Below are positions 11,325-36,301 of a DNA stretch of 64,000 bases, piece by piece. The notes beneath the pieces were generated by a model. The model worked only from the letters and a program-made list of their open reading frames with translations. It searched no databases and was not told the origin of the DNA. A program made the translations under genes and the position numbers. Numbering within the stretch: position 1 is the first letter of the stretch; each line of letters opens with the position of its first letter. The stretch comes from Gambelia wislizenii (Eukaryota > Chordata > Lepidosauria > Squamata > Crotaphytidae): contig JAUMIR010000002.1 of NCBI GenBank assembly GCA_030847615.1, forward strand, positions 286,854,028 through 286,918,027. Reading direction: 5' to 3'.

Positions 11325-11909
11325 TTTGCACCCAGGGCCGGTTTAAGGAATTGGGGGGGGGCTGCAATGCTTTATTTGGGGGGGCCATATATTTATCTCA
11401 GGTCAATGTAACCTAACTCAGCCTAAACTATTCACAGGACAGGAGTTGCAGATTATTACTAATAATTTTTTTTTGCTGGAGGAGGGTTACTACGGGGCCC
11501 CCACAATGATGCCTCCCAGGACCAGTTTAAGGAATGGGGGGGCTGCAATGCTTTATTTGGGGGCCCCCATATGTTTATCTCAGGTCAATGTAACCTAACT
11601 CAACCTAAGCTATTCACAGGACAGGATGTTCAGATTGTTACTAATCATGCTTTTGTAGGAGGAGGGTTACTACGGGGCCCCCACAATGATGCCCCCCCAG
11701 GACCAGTTTAAGGAATTTGGCGGGGGGCTGTAATGCTTTATGGGGGGCATATGTTTATCTCAGGTCAATGTAACCTAACTCAACCTAAGCTATACATAGT
11801 ACAGGATATTCAGATTAATATTAATAACGTTTTTGCAGGAGGAGGGTTGCTATGGGGCCCCCTGCGGATGCTGAGGCCGCGGGTGCCTTAAACCCGCCCT
11901 GTTTGCACC
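11325..11909. mobile_element. hAT-like element with three internal tandem repeats, upstream of DCTN6 promoter
   Basis: Inverted ends CAGGGCCGGTTTAAGG (11333) and, from the right end, CAGGGCGGGTTTAAGG (11901), flanked by a perfect 8-bp duplication TTTGCACC at 11325-11332 and 11902-11909. The inside is about three tandem copies of a 181-184-bp unit (GTTTAAGGAA at 11341, 11525 and 11706), rich in G runs. CAG ends plus 8-bp duplication fit hAT; no transposase remains. Confidence 0.88.
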
Positions 11910-11939
11910 TTTTTCTTCTTCCACTCAGGACACCCACCT

Positions 11940-12264
11940 CAGAGCGGCCCCCTCGCCGCTCCCCCGCCCTCCCCAAAGCGTTTTTCTTACCAATCCCTCG
12001 AAAGGGAAGCAGGAGCTGGGCGGAGTCCAAGCCCGCTTTCGCCCCGCCCTCCTTTGTTTCTCATTGGTTGTGCCGGGAGCATGGACACGCCCCCAAATCT
12101 CCTCCAACAAGCGTTGGCTGAGCTCCGTCCGATGGAGGGCAAGGCTGACAAGTCGATGGTAAGATACACAGTTCCCTCCCCGCTACTTTCTTCTTCTGAG
12201 CGTTCTACTGAATCTCCAGGCTGCCTCGTCGCAGGCCGAGCAATGGATAAAGGGCGCGGAAAAG
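11940..12264 (+). promoter_or_regulatory. DCTN6 GC-rich promoter region and 5' UTR
   Basis: GC-rich, CpG-containing segment, unlike the AT-rich flanks, ending at the DCTN6 ATG. Holds GC boxes (GGGCGG at 12018, CCCCGCCC at 12042), an inverted CCAAT box (ATTGG at 12063-12067) and a GC-rich GCGG run round the start, with no clear TATA box: a housekeeping-type promoter. The transcription start is probably between the CCAAT box and 12265. Confidence 0.7.
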
Positions 12265-24994
<12,730 letters not shown>

Positions 24995-25170
24995 AGTCTT
25001 CCCTGCATAATTACAGAACTTGTGGTTAGGATGTTTCCTTCTACTTTCAGGATATAACATCTGTAAGAAGAACTAACTTGTTTTCCTTTGCTAACTCACT
25101 CATTCCATTATGCAACATAATTTTATTTATTAAAATGATGAAAAATAAAAGCTGATGTATTCCCCTTGGT
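24995..25170 (+). promoter_or_regulatory. DCTN6 3' UTR and polyadenylation signal
   Basis: Canonical AATAAA at 25144-25149, 150 bases past the stop, with T/GT-rich sequence after 25165. Cleavage is expected around 25165. A compact 3' UTR. Confidence 0.8.
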
Positions 25171-25704
25171 GGCTTTATATTTTCCCCAGTGTGTTTTGTT
25201 TGTCTGAATTGTCTTTGCTTTTCCTAGTTGATAAAATCATGTGTTTTCACCTAAGGAGGATTGTTAAGCCAGTCTTCCCTGGCTTGAGATGCTCCAGATA
25301 TGTTGGAGTACAATTCCCATCTCCATCCAGCCCAGCCAAGCTAAGCTTTTTAGTGTTAGAAAGCAATTTCAGTGGTATTGCGGCAAACTGTCACAGACAA
25401 ATTTAAGGCAAATTAAACACTATTAAATCCATGTTAATTTTAGCCTTTTATGTAAAGACTGCAATCCTAAGCATAGTTAGTAATAAGCCTCAATAAATGC
25501 AGTGGGATTTTCTTCTGATTAGCTTCCTTAGGTGGTAGGCTAATCATCTTCCATAGCAGTCTTATTATGAGCCTGTTATCTTCTCGTTGTACAAAACATG
25601 CAACTGAGAGAAAGTTAAGTATCCTTAAGCTGGTTGATTGCAAAGGAATTGTAAATTTAGTTATGTTGGATAAAGGTCTGTTGATTTTTAGTAGTACTTA
25701 CATA
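25171..25704 (+). other. intergenic region past DCTN6
   Basis: Short MITE-like relic around 25285-25345 (ATGTTGGAGTACAATTCCCA); otherwise nothing recognised. Confidence 0.45.
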
Positions 25705-25824
25705 CAGGTTGAGTCTCCATTATTTCGAATTTTGAATACTTATATATACGTAGTGAGATACTTGGAGTTGGGACCCAAGTCTAAACACAAAATCCATTTA
25801 TGTTTCCTATACACCTTTGATTAC
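25705..25824 (+). mobile_element. Tigger-like fragment
   Basis: After TA, CAGGTTGAGTCTCCATTAT, then GAGTTGGGACCCAAGTCTAA and TTATGTTTCCTATACACC, a recognisable pogo/Tigger non-autonomous body, internally shortened. Confidence 0.6.
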
Positions 25825-25827
25825 ATA

Positions 25828-25990
25828 CAGTTGTAATCAAAATTATTCAAACCCCATAGCAAATCAGGTTTATTGTCAAAATTTGCAGACTTTCAGCTGT
25901 TTGCAATAAGGAGTCACTAGTTCCAGTAGATACTAACTCAAAGGCTGTTCACGGGAAACAATATCCAGTTTTTTTAAACCAAGAAAGAAA
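25828..25990 (+). mobile_element. Tc1-like element end, relic
   Basis: After TA, CAGTTGTAATCAAAATTATT and AGCAAATCAGGTTTATTGTC match the end region of a Tc1-like family. No transposase frame and no right end found. Confidence 0.45.
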
Positions 25991-26916
25991 GCCAACTCTC
26001 TCAAATCTCATAATGTCCATTCTAACTCAACAGTATGTGCCTTTCATTTTTTTTTTATTTTATTTGTTTTAAATAAAAAAAGTAAAAATACTAAGAAACA
26101 ATAGCAACCTACAAAACCCTTTAAAAAGTGCACGAGCCTGGATGTGGTAAATTGTAAGCATGGTCCTTAGTTTGCAAGACCTGGGCAACACTGTTGATGA
26201 CTGGGGCTCTTGGAAGCCTATCCTTCATAGGCCAACTTGATGGCAAATAACAACGAAACATATATGCTAGTATTAACGAGGGAAAGGCTTGTGATTTAAT
26301 CACAGTATCATCACAAAAAGTGATTATGGTTAACAGTGTTGAGTCAGAAATTACACACTGGGCTACTGCTTCCTTGATTTTAACTGAACAAGGATACATT
26401 TGGGCTTCCTGTGAGCCTCATGACATATTCTTTTTGTAGCTGTTCTGGTGACAACTGAGCAGCAGCCAGTGCTTCAAATGTACAGCTTTCCTCCAGGTGG
26501 AGCAATTTCTTGTGTGGGTTGACTGCCATCTAGCGGATGTGAAGTGCTTGGTCTTCTCTTCTGATAATGATAGAATATTGAAGGCCCATCGTTTTCAAAT
26601 TCTTTTGAACCTTATGACAACTGATGAACAAACTTTCTTGAAAAACAGCTTGTCCACCATGATAATTATCTCACCAGTACAAGGTCATTATCATAGTGCC
26701 TAAACTCATAAAGAGTTGTGGAGAACTGAAAAGCTTGCATACTTTTGTGGTATTTTGTTAAGTCCCAAAGTTATCCCTATATGAGAGAGTTGAGTGCACT
26801 CTCAGTGCATATTAGAAGAGCTAGGTATGGGTGGAACATGGGAAGTTCTTTTATCCTGTCAAACCCTTGGCCCATCTGGCCCAGTGCTGTTTACACAAGT
26901 TTTGGTTGAGATAGAA

Positions 26917-27245
26917 GCCCTGTTTAAGTATTTGAAGGGATGTCAGGCTGAGGATGGAGCAGGCTTGTTTTCTGCTGCTCCAGAGACTGGAACACGGAGC
27001 AATGGATGCAAGCTCCAGGAGCAGAGATTCCACCTCAACATGAGGAGGAACTTTTTGACAGTAAGAGCTGTTCGGCAGTGGAACACACTCCCTCGGGGCG
27101 TGGTGGGGTCTCCTTCCTTGGAGGTCTTTAAACAGAGGCTGGATGGCCATCTGTCGGGGATGCTTTGATCAAGATTTCCTGCGTGGCCGGGAGTTGGACT
27201 GGATGGCCCTTGTGGTCTCTTCCAACTCTACAATTCTATGATTCA
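26917..27245 (+). mobile_element. CR1 LINE 3' fragment
   Basis: Encodes the CR1 C-terminus: FKYLKGCQAEDGAGLFSAAP, RFHLNMRRNFLTVRAVRQWN, SPSLEVFKQRLDGHLSGML, followed by the 3' tail TTCCAACTCTACAATTCTAT. Confidence 0.9.
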
Positions 27246-27299
27246 ATATTGGGGGCACCAAGCTGGAGGAAAGCTGAGTTACACTAATTAGCTTTCTAG

Positions 27300-27418
27300 G
27301 GGTGCATCTACACTGTAGAAATAATGCACCTTGACACCACTTTAAGTGCTGTAGTTCCATATGATGGCAGTTAAACTGGTATCAAAAACTGCATTATTTC
27401 TACAATATAGATACACCC
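27300..27418. mobile_element. internally deleted MITE, GGCTGCTGCC-related
   Basis: 119 bp; ends GGGTGCATCTACACTGTAG and inverse CTACAATATAGATACACCC, flanked by TAG and TAA. Confidence 0.7.
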
Positions 27419-27800
27419 TAAGAGGGCCTTTTCAAACTCTGCTTAGCCTGTGTTTTCTATATCAAGATGACAGTAACAATCATTACCCAATTTCTCCTTC
27501 CCTAGGTTTCTTTACTACACCAGTTTGGGATGTAAATCTTAATTAGTTTCATTTTTGTAAGCAAGAAAGAATCATTCAATTGATTTTCTCCACAATGCAA
27601 TTAAAATCCTCAAAAACTCTGTAGATATCAAGGACTATCATGGAGTTCAAGATTTATTCTGCACAAAAAAATCTTAATTTTTTCACAGAAAATATTATTT
27701 TTCTGTTTAGGAAATGTCTTTTTCTGCATAGCAAACATGATTTTCTGCACAGGATGCAAATTAGCTGCACATATAATTGCACTGTCTTTAAAGAGAATAG

Positions 27801-28021
27801 GGCTACTGCCACACTGCAGAAATAATGCAGTTTGACATTGCTTTAACTCATGGCTCCATCCTATGGAATCCTGGGATTTGCTGTTTGTTATGGCACCAGA
27901 GCTCTCTGGCAGAGAAAGGCTCAATATCTCACAACACTACAAATCCCAGAATTCCATAGCACTGAGCCATAGCAGTTAAAGTGGTGTCAAACTGCATTAT
28001 TTCTGCAGTGTGGCAGCAGCC
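27801..28021. mobile_element. full-length palindromic MITE with TAG duplication
   Basis: Ends GGCTACTGCCACACTGCAG and inverse CTGCAGTGTGGCAGCAGCC, 221 bp, flanked by TAG at 27798-27800 and 28022-28024. The best-preserved copy in the window. Confidence 0.85.
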
Positions 28022-28024
28022 TAG

Positions 28025-29300
28025 TATTTCAAGCTGTTTCCCAGCCCTAAATTTTAACAGAAGCCCATTAAAATAATACCATGTGATAGAGAATTAATTT
28101 CACATAATACCTTGGAACCAGGGCCACTGAGGTATCCTGTTCAGCACCAGTTGCAACATGGCTGCTCACTACTGTCATTTGCAAGCCTGCTGGCACCCAC
28201 TGTTAGAGGTCATTTCAGCATGGCCCTAGGGTTTGGGGTGATTCAATAGGGCCCATATTATGTCATTGTATGGTGCAGGAGGCTTTGGGCTGGAGCAATA
28301 CAATCTCAAAGCCCCATAGAAACTGTACAGAAGAAACTGATTTATTTATTTATTTTTAGTTTGGATCCCAGCCACTTTCTTTAAGGACATAGTAACCACG
28401 TATGTCCTCACAAATCAGCAGTAGGCAGCCAGTCTCTCCTCAATGTCATCCTCTTATCTTGCCCATAATACATACATCCTGCTAGGCGCAGTTATTTCTC
28501 AACCAATATGTTAAAGCTTGCAACAGTGCTTCAAAGTTATCAAACAAGTGCTGACTAACATCTTCCCTCCCCACATTCCAATGGTAAAAAGTCATTAGAG
28601 GAAACGTTAATGAGGTGGAATTGCTCTGATAAGAATGCTGGTATAGCTGGACTCCTGGAAACCCCAAGAGTTTAGAACAAAACAGTAAATATTTTAAACA
28701 ATGCTGAGGAAAGCACAGGAAATTGGAGTGCTAGGGAGTAGTCCTGCCAAGCTGTAAGATTTTGTCCTATTGCCCTGGCCCTCCCTGCTGGACTGTGTAT
28801 CTGCACTACACAGTGGTAGTAGTTTAATACCACTGTGGGGGTTCTATGCTATAGAATCTTAGTGGTGATATATTTGGAATTGTCTCCTAAATAGCCTTGG
28901 TACCCTCCTCTGAATTTCAGCATTAGAGCTCTCTGACAGAGACTTCCAAAGTACCTCATCAAAATGCTGATGTCAGGATCCCATCATTTGTTGTTGTGTG
29001 CCTTTGAGTAGTTTCTGACTTACAAAGACCTGAACTATACAGAGGTATCAATCTGCTGTGCAGATACACTCAGAGAATGCTGAAACTAGAATCCTTTTTT
29101 TTTTTTTTTGGTGGCTGCATTATTAGGCTGTCGCATTTCCACTAGTGAAATGGCCCAGAGTAGGAAGGGAAAAAGACTACTGTACTACTTTGTGCATCAC
29201 TCTCTCTCTCCCCTTCCTCTCTCTCTCTTTATATATTTATTTTTTTACTTATATGGTTCTTACCCATTCAAATGTTCTTTTTCGTATAATTTTTGTACTG
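28025..29300. other. intergenic, mostly unclassified
   Basis: A decayed MITE relative near 28796-28990; poly-T at 29096-29110 and CT-rich tract near 29200-29228. No gene seen. Confidence 0.4.
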
Positions 29301-29926
29301 CCTAAACTTATGAAGAGTTGTGGAGAACTGAAAAGCTCACACACTTTTGTGGTATTTTATTAGCCCCACAGTTATCCCTGAGATATTATTATAAGTTTTA
29401 TTGGTTTCACATTATATGTTATGTGAGCAGCTATCCTGGCTGTGTCCTCTACCTGTGCACATTCAGAATGGACTGAGAGACAGGTAAGGAAATGGGCAGT
29501 TAGAAAACTGGTGAGGAGAAAGAGGAGGAGTGTAGGCTCAAGGATGAAGTAATCACTGTGAACATGTTACTCAAGGGCCCTCCAAAACTTAGAACTTGAA
29601 TGGTTTTATTGTATAATAAAACAGAATGTGGAACTTTTTTTTCTCCAAGTTATTTTCTTCCATAATATTGTGTTGGTTTTTTACTTTTCACTTTAATATT
29701 GACATGTTAGTAACACATCAGTAAACAAAATACAAAATACACAAAGAGTTATACCTCTATTGAGAAAACTAAAATATACAAAATGTATAATGCATACTTT
29801 TGAATTTTCACTGGCTTCTTCATCAGGTAAAGTTTTTAAAAATCATATAGGAAAAGAAAAGTGATGCTTGTACAGTCACTGGCTTACATTTTGTCTCAGA
29901 TTTTACTTCTGTTTTCCATTAAGATG

Positions 29927-30314
29927 GTCTAGAGCAGTGGCTCTTAACCTTTTCTTTACCAGGGACCCCCTTTAAATACCTTTTGTTGCCGTGGCCCCCA
30001 AGACTTAAGATTTAAAACAACAACAACAACAACAACAATAAAATCACACCATCCATTAAACCTTTGCTCAAAGACCCTGGAGGGGGAGGGAAGACTTTCT
30101 CCTGCTTCTTCCTGTAGATTTGTGACTGGTGCGGACTGAACGGCATTGGGCAGGCCAAGCTACCCAGCCTTTGCCTTGGCTCCTATCACCTGGCCACTCT
30201 ACTGCAGACAGGAGGTGAGGCCAAACAACCTTCAAGCCTTTGTGGACCCCCTATGAGGACATCAGAGCCCCTGGGGGATCTGTGGACCACATGTTAAGAA
30301 CCACTGGTCTAGAG
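29927..30314. mobile_element. hAT-like element with perfect 8-bp TSD
   Basis: Element 29935-30306, ends CAGTGGCTCTTAACC and inverse GTTAAGAACCACTG, flanked by GTCTAGAG at 29927-29934 and 30307-30314. Contains (CAA)n at 30017-30040. Inverted relative of 22392-22797. Confidence 0.9.
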
Positions 30315-31326
30315 CAACTTTTCTTAACCTTTTTACCCTAGTGGAATCCTTTAAACAATTTTCAGGTCTCAGGGAACCCCTGCCTAAAAGTTATATCTAC
30401 GGCTTAAAAAAAGTATATATTTTTTACAATCGCAATAGCTCATGGAACTCCTAGCAACCTCTTGTTGGAACCTTGTTGGAACCCTAGGGTTCCAGGGAAC
30501 TTGAGAAACCCTGGTCTAGAGGGATATGAATATGGGCAGAGGCCGCTCCCCTTCTTGGCCATGTGGGGACTGGGAACAAAGGAGAGTAAGAAACAGGCAG
30601 TAAAAATTCAAATCCATTCACAGTAGCAGTGAAGTAACTTGAATTGAGATCTGTCCTATGGAAGGCTGACTGCCCCTTTCTTAGGCAGAGAACACTCAAT
30701 TTCTCAAGAAGTCTCTGTACTATTACATCTGGAAAAACTTTTAGGTGCTATATAACTAACATGTTAGGTATATCAGTAACATGTTAGATCCCAGGTAGAC
30801 AATTGCGGAGAGGGCAGAAACTATTGCCACACACGCATGGATTACATGGCAAAAAATATCCAGGAAGAATCCCATTGGTCCTTACGTTCAGTGGGCCACA
30901 CTTGCGCTATTTGGAAGGGTGGGAAGCAAAAAAACCAAAAAAATTCTGTGACTTTCCATCCCTCTATTTTCTGCGGTCTTTTTTGAAAAGTCTGTGAAAA
31001 ACTGCACTGTTGGTTATCTGATCATTCAGCAACCATTCTGGAAAAGGGGCACACAGTAGAGCTGAATTGTGATTGGTCAAATCTTGGAGGGGGTGGGCTT
31101 GCAAGGGATGCCTTGCAGTTGAGGATCCACCAATTTTGAATGGCCCTGCATCAGGTCCGCCACCACCTCCTCCAAAGCCTGGAGCCGGGCTCCTCTTCCT
31201 CCTCCTCCTCACCGCTACTTCTAGCCCAGGCTGGGCAACCCCTGCACTCTCCCCATCCCCAATCCAACCTGTCCCACCCAGTGCCCCAGCCCTTGGTGGC
31301 TGCGTAGCTGAGGGTTCTGCCTCTGT

Positions 31327-31612
31327 GACTGCCCTTCAGCTCCCATCCCTTCATTTCCCCAGCGGTGGTGGTGGCAGCTTCCCAGGGAAGGCGGGACGGG
31401 CTGTGTGCACCAGGTCTGCCCCGCTCAGCCCTCGCACATCCTGAGCCAGGCAGAACAGGCTGCTGTGGCTGAGGGCACTTCCTCCGTGATTGTCAACACA
31501 GGATGGGCGAGGGCCGAGCAGGGCAGACCTAGCGCACACAGCCCGTTCCGTTCTCCCCGGAAAGCTGCCACCGCCACCAGGGAAATGAAGGGATGGGAGC
31601 TGAAGGCCGCTG
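31327..31612. repeat. long GC-rich inverted repeat (foldback)
   Basis: Left arm from about 31327 to 31443 (CAGCTCCCATCCCTTCATTT) pairs with right arm from about 31500 to 31612 (AAATGAAGGGATGGGAGCTG) with a loop of about 56 bases. Open frames on both strands here are by-products of GC content. Probable DNA-transposon derivative; ends not defined. Confidence 0.7.
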
Positions 31613-32404
31613 CTGAAGGGCTCGCTCCCCCTCCCCGCCCAGCCGACAAGCCAACAGGCCATGTGAACTACAAACGGGTATTTTGGCAGGCACCAATTAT
31701 GCAGATTCATCGTGGGCACAATGTGGGACAGGACCGAAATGGAGGTAACACAAATTCTCCCGTATTTAATTCTGCTGGGTAGCGGAGCCCCAGGAGTGAG
31801 GTGACTTCACTTCCAGTTCTGGGAACCAGCTAACCTACAGCCAATTTCCACAGAATTTGGCAGGGGGAAAGGAAGTCAAACTGCCACCTTTTTGAAAGTC
31901 TGAGTAAGCTTGATTTTTTTTCCAGCCACTGTTGTGGTTGCTGCTATTGATGTTGCCAGAAAAAGTGTTTTTAAGATTTGGTGGGGACTGAGAATCTTTC
32001 AGGTCTCAGGGAGGGACCCAAAACAGTACCTCCTCTTGTGTTTGGTGGTGGTGATTTTACAAAGATAAACTTTGTAATAGTGTCCTCAAATCCCTGCAAA
32101 TAACATCATAAAGGCAATGTTTTAGAAGTAATGAGTAAGCATTACTAATCCCACTAAAAGAATGACAAAACTATCAGTCATTATATCACCCTGCAAAAAT
32201 AACACCATTGTACTGTGTTACAAACAATAATGTGTTTGTACAATCTACCTGTCATGTGTTATGTCTAAGCAGTAAATGACCTGAACATGTATGTAAAAAA
32301 TACAAGTTACCTTAATGAATATTTAAAAATGTACCATTTACCATGATGGGTTAGACTTAAATCAATCTGGATACTACCAGCAGGAGTTCATAAACTGGGC
32401 TCTC

Positions 32405-32590
32405 CCCTCTTTCTCAGCAGTATTACTTAGATGGCAGACCACCAACAAATACCAGGTGTTGTAGGGCTATATTTCAGAGGAAGGAACTGGCAAGACCACC
32501 TCTGAGTATTCTTTGCCTAAGAAAACTCTATGAAATTCATGGGGTTCCATAAGTCAACAGGTGACTTGAAAGCACAGACACACATAGAAT
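32405..32590 (+). repeat. 5S-rRNA-derived SINE, 5' truncated
   Basis: Starts in the 3' part of a 5S-like sequence (GGCAGACCACCAACAAATAC, CAGGTGTTGTAGGGC) and continues into the SINE body and tail (GTTCCATAAGTCAACAGGTG). Confidence 0.75.
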
Positions 32591-32639
32591 GCCTTTAGTT
32601 CTATAGGCCTGATAGGCCTATTGCTTTTGTGTGCCTTCA

Positions 32640-33323
32640 GCTTGTCTACACTGGGGGTAAAAATCTGGAGGATATTCAGACTACTTTGGCCCAGAGCTGT
32701 GGTGCATGAAATTGGGGCCCCTTCTACACAATGAACAATGACATGTATTTATTTGAAAAATTGGTGATCTGTACAGACGGCCGTTTGAATAAATATTCAG
32801 AGGGGGCGGCAGCAAAACTCACCCTAAAGTCAGTAAGCGGTGGATCCGGGTCTTGAACAGGATCTGCTGGATAAATCCATAGAACATTCGAATGTCCCTC
32901 CATCTGTACACTCCCGTTTGCATACATACGAACAGGCAGTGCAATTTGATTGGCCGGCCGAGCAGAGGGGGCAGAGCTAAAAAGGAGGAAAATCAGCAGT
33001 GGCCGCCATTTTGGATTCCCAGCTATGTAAGGACAAGGTATGTCCAGGAAATGGCTAATGTTTACGGGGGGGGGGTTGTTTTTATGTTTTCTTGTAGCAA
33101 CATGATCATGGCTGTCCGTAATCATGGAAACTTTACGAATTTTTTTTAAAAGCGGCAGGAGATTTAAAACCACCACTTGGATCACTCGCTCCAGCCAACT
33201 GGGCAAGGGGGGTCATACGGATTTTAGTGGGGAATTTTTATCGTGTAGGCAGATCGTACACATTTGAACAACAAATTTTTTACCCCCATACAATTGTTGT
33301 TTTTTTGTCATGTAGACAAGGCC
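32640..33323. mobile_element. 3-bp-TSD MITE, copy B
   Basis: Left GCTTGTCTACACTGG, right end inverse GGCCTTGTCTACATGAC, flanked by TCA at 32637-32639 and 33324-33326. Shares the internal GATTGGCCGGCC / GGCCGCCATTTTGGA segment with copy C. Confidence 0.7.
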
Positions 33324-34062
33324 TCAGACTACTCTGGCCTGGATTCAAGCACCGCACCTTACCCGAAGCCCTAATCTGCATTTGTATTTTTACCCAGGTC
33401 TGCTGCTGCTGCTAGCCAGGCACTTCCATGGTGCTGCTGCCTCTGACATGGACCAGAAGAGTGACAGGGCTATGCCTTTCAAGGGCATAATCGCCTGCTC
33501 TGACTTCAAAGAGAGTGACTGGCAGTGGGGCTCTGCTTTTCCAGTGCACAATCGCCCACTCTGATATCAGAACAGGCAGTCAGCCCCACCATCACCAGGC
33601 TGTCTGCCCATTCAGACTTCAGAGAGAGTGACTAGGGCTGGAGCTTTGCCCACTCTGAGCTCTGTGAAAGCAGAACCCCGACAATAGTTGCTCTCTCTGA
33701 AGTCAGAATGGGCAGCCAGTGTTGAGATGGCGGGATTGGATGGTCATTTTGACCACAGAGGGAGCGGCTAGCACCGGGACTCTGCCTTTGGAATTAGGAA
33801 GTGGCACCAAGGAGGGAGGAAATGGTGGCGCCTCAGGCAGCGGTTGTCCTTCCTCTCCCCCCCACCCCCTCAATCCAGTGCGGGTGCATTGTTCACACTA
33901 CAGTTTTATTCAAAGTTTCAAGTGAATGCCAGAGAAAACTGTGAGTTTTCTAAAACCTGGATTAAGGGGGTATTCTCCAAGTCTGGTGCAGATAGGACCA
34001 TACATTGTGTGGCATTATTGGGCTAGATTCAGGGGGGAATTCAGGGTTTTTAACTAGTGTAG

Positions 34063-34706
34063 GCAAGCCCTTCAAGTAGTTTCCAACTTTTGGTGACCCT
34101 AAGGCGAACTTATCACAGGTTTTCTGAGGAGTACTTCATTGTTTTGTCTAAATTAGTGCCTTCTACCACATTTTTGGCCAGAGAACTAGCTTTAACTTAC
34201 ATATAAAATTCAGTATAAAATCCAGAGTTTGGAAAACAGGCAGCGTAATCTGATTGGCTGGACAAGGATGGGGGCAGGGGTAGCAAAGTGCCTGTGGGTG
34301 CCATGTTAGATTTACGAACTATCGCTTGGGCACACCATGGGAAACTGTTTGGTTTTTTTTTTTTTAAATGGCGGTCAAAGATTTAAAATCGTGAGTAAAT
34401 CACTTGTGGCCGCCATTTTGGCTAGGGGGTCATGCAGAGTTTTGAGGGGCAGGTTGCATCATTGAAATGCCTGCTTTTTTGGATGTGTTCATATTCTCTC
34501 CCCCTTCCCCTCATACAGACAGGACTGTAAGATTTTCTTGGCAAGATTTGTTTGGAAGGGGGGGTGCCTTTGCCTCCCTCCGAGCTTGAGAGAGTGGGAC
34601 TTGCCTAAGGGACCCAGTGGGCATCCATAGCTGAGCAGGGATTCGAACCCTGGTCTCCAGAGTCATAGTCCAATGCTCAAACCACTACACCATGTTTGCT
34701 CCCTGA
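34063..34706 (-). repeat. tRNA-derived SINE split by a DNA element
   Basis: Tail part 34063-34130 (TTGGTGACCCTAAGGCGAAC) and head part 34527-34706 (GGGATTCGAACCCTGGTCTC, CAAACCACTACACCATG) are two pieces of one minus-strand SINE. The sequence between, about 34131-34526, carries the GATTGGCTGG and GCCGCCATTTTGGC motifs of the 3-bp-TSD MITE family. Confidence 0.7.
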
Positions 34707-35640
34707 TACATTTATACTATGTTGTTTTTCTGACTTCCTTAATGAACAAAAGTTTGAACTCTTTACCTTGGACTGAAGATTAGACTGAAACTTATGAGGT
34801 GCAGTTAAAGACTTAAAATAGAACAGGACATAAACTGAAAGCTTTTGGTTTATAAGAAGATTTTCTTCCATTAGTTAGACCTGCACTGTGGCCCTCATAA
34901 AGGCAGAGCTATGAATAAAAAACTTTACAGAAATCTTCAAAGCCAGTCTAGATACGTAACTAATAGTGAAAATAAGCATAATAGGTTGGATCCAGGGTCT
35001 ACCTTCTGCTGATGCAAAATCTCAAGCACATTTACATGATCTGGGGGCATAGGTTCCCACCCCCCTCTGCACTAGAGTTTATTCAGTCAGAAGATCCTTC
35101 CGCCTTCAGTGTATTATTTGGGGGGGGGGGTGTCATTGAGAGGGAGGGGAATTTCCATTTCCACCAGCCCAGTTGCACAGGCTTAAATCAGGTTGTATGC
35201 AGTGCCCACAATGGTTGACCTATCATATCATTGTGAAATCTTAGAAAGTGTTTTGCTTCAACACAGGCTCGGGGGCTGCCTAAATATTTTGGTTCCCCTT
35301 CAAAGCAACATCTCTATTCCCAGTGGTCTGTCCACCTCTCCATTTGCTGATACAACTTGCTGTTCTCCTGTTAGTAATCTTGACTTTTACCAGCCCACTG
35401 CCAGAACTCTGGTGTGTTACCCATCACATTGACAGTTTGTCTGCCTGCCAAGCCAGCTTTTCATCTGATTGGAGGGGGAGGGATTTGAAATGGACTTGCT
35501 TTAGAAAATCTAGACATGCTGTTTATATGGTTTACTTCCTTTACAAATCAAAACAGTGGGGAATGCTTTGGATTTCCCTGTCAGGCAACACACAGAGCTC
35601 AAACCAGGAGCATTGTCAGTCTTTCAGCAGGCTGTTGGTC

Positions 35641-35692
35641 AAAAAAAAAAAAAAAGAAAGAAAGAAAGAAAAAGAAAAGAAACAACAGGGAG
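35641..35692 (+). repeat. A-rich / GAAA tract
   Basis: Run of A followed by GAAA units. Confidence 0.85.
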
Positions 35693-36175
35693 TTCAAACT
35701 AGGATACTTGCTAAGATCACAAACAGAATGCTCCAGGACCTCTTAGGCCATTATCATATGAGGCGTGCATTCCAGAATTACACCAAGATAGTAGCAGATG
35801 TGGTCCTTACTTATTGCATGGTGTTGTCTCTATCCCGTTGCTGTCATGCTGTTCATCTGCTTTTGTAGTGCATGTTATTGATGGGGGAAACCCGTCAATA
35901 GCTCCCAATATCACTGCTATGGCAGCATTCCCCTCTGTGCGATAAGATATTTCCATGGCAGTAGCGATATGAAGGAAATTACATGGCATGAGGGGGCCAC
36001 ATGACTGCCTCTCCTCCTCTCTCCCCACTCCCCCTCACTATTCCAAGCCAGCAAAAAATGTTTTTTCTCAGTGCATTTCTTTTTTCACCCCCCCCAATTT
36101 TTTGCTGTGCTTCCATACTTATAGGGAATTGACAAATAAAAATATTTTTATCATTTTCCCTTAGTTACATAATCA

Positions 36176-36254
36176 CAGCGAGCGAGCGAGAGAGACAGAG
36201 AGAGAGAGACAGAGAGAGAGACAGAGAGAGAGACAGAGAGAGAGACAGAGAGAG

Positions 36255-36300
<46 letters not shown>
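36176..36300 (+). repeat. (GA)n-(GAAA)n compound microsatellite
   Basis: GAGC units, then GAGAGAGACA units, then about a dozen GAAA units. It creates artefactual Leu/Ser/Phe-rich frames on the minus strand. Confidence 0.95.

Positions 36301-36301
<1 letters not shown>

Noticed and set aside
31073..31782. Pro/Ala-rich frames suggesting a gene with a CpG island
   Set aside because: Both strands open because of a GC-rich inverted repeat.
35323..35868. 181-codon frame
   Set aside because: Runs through an A/GAAA simple repeat and has no family resemblance.
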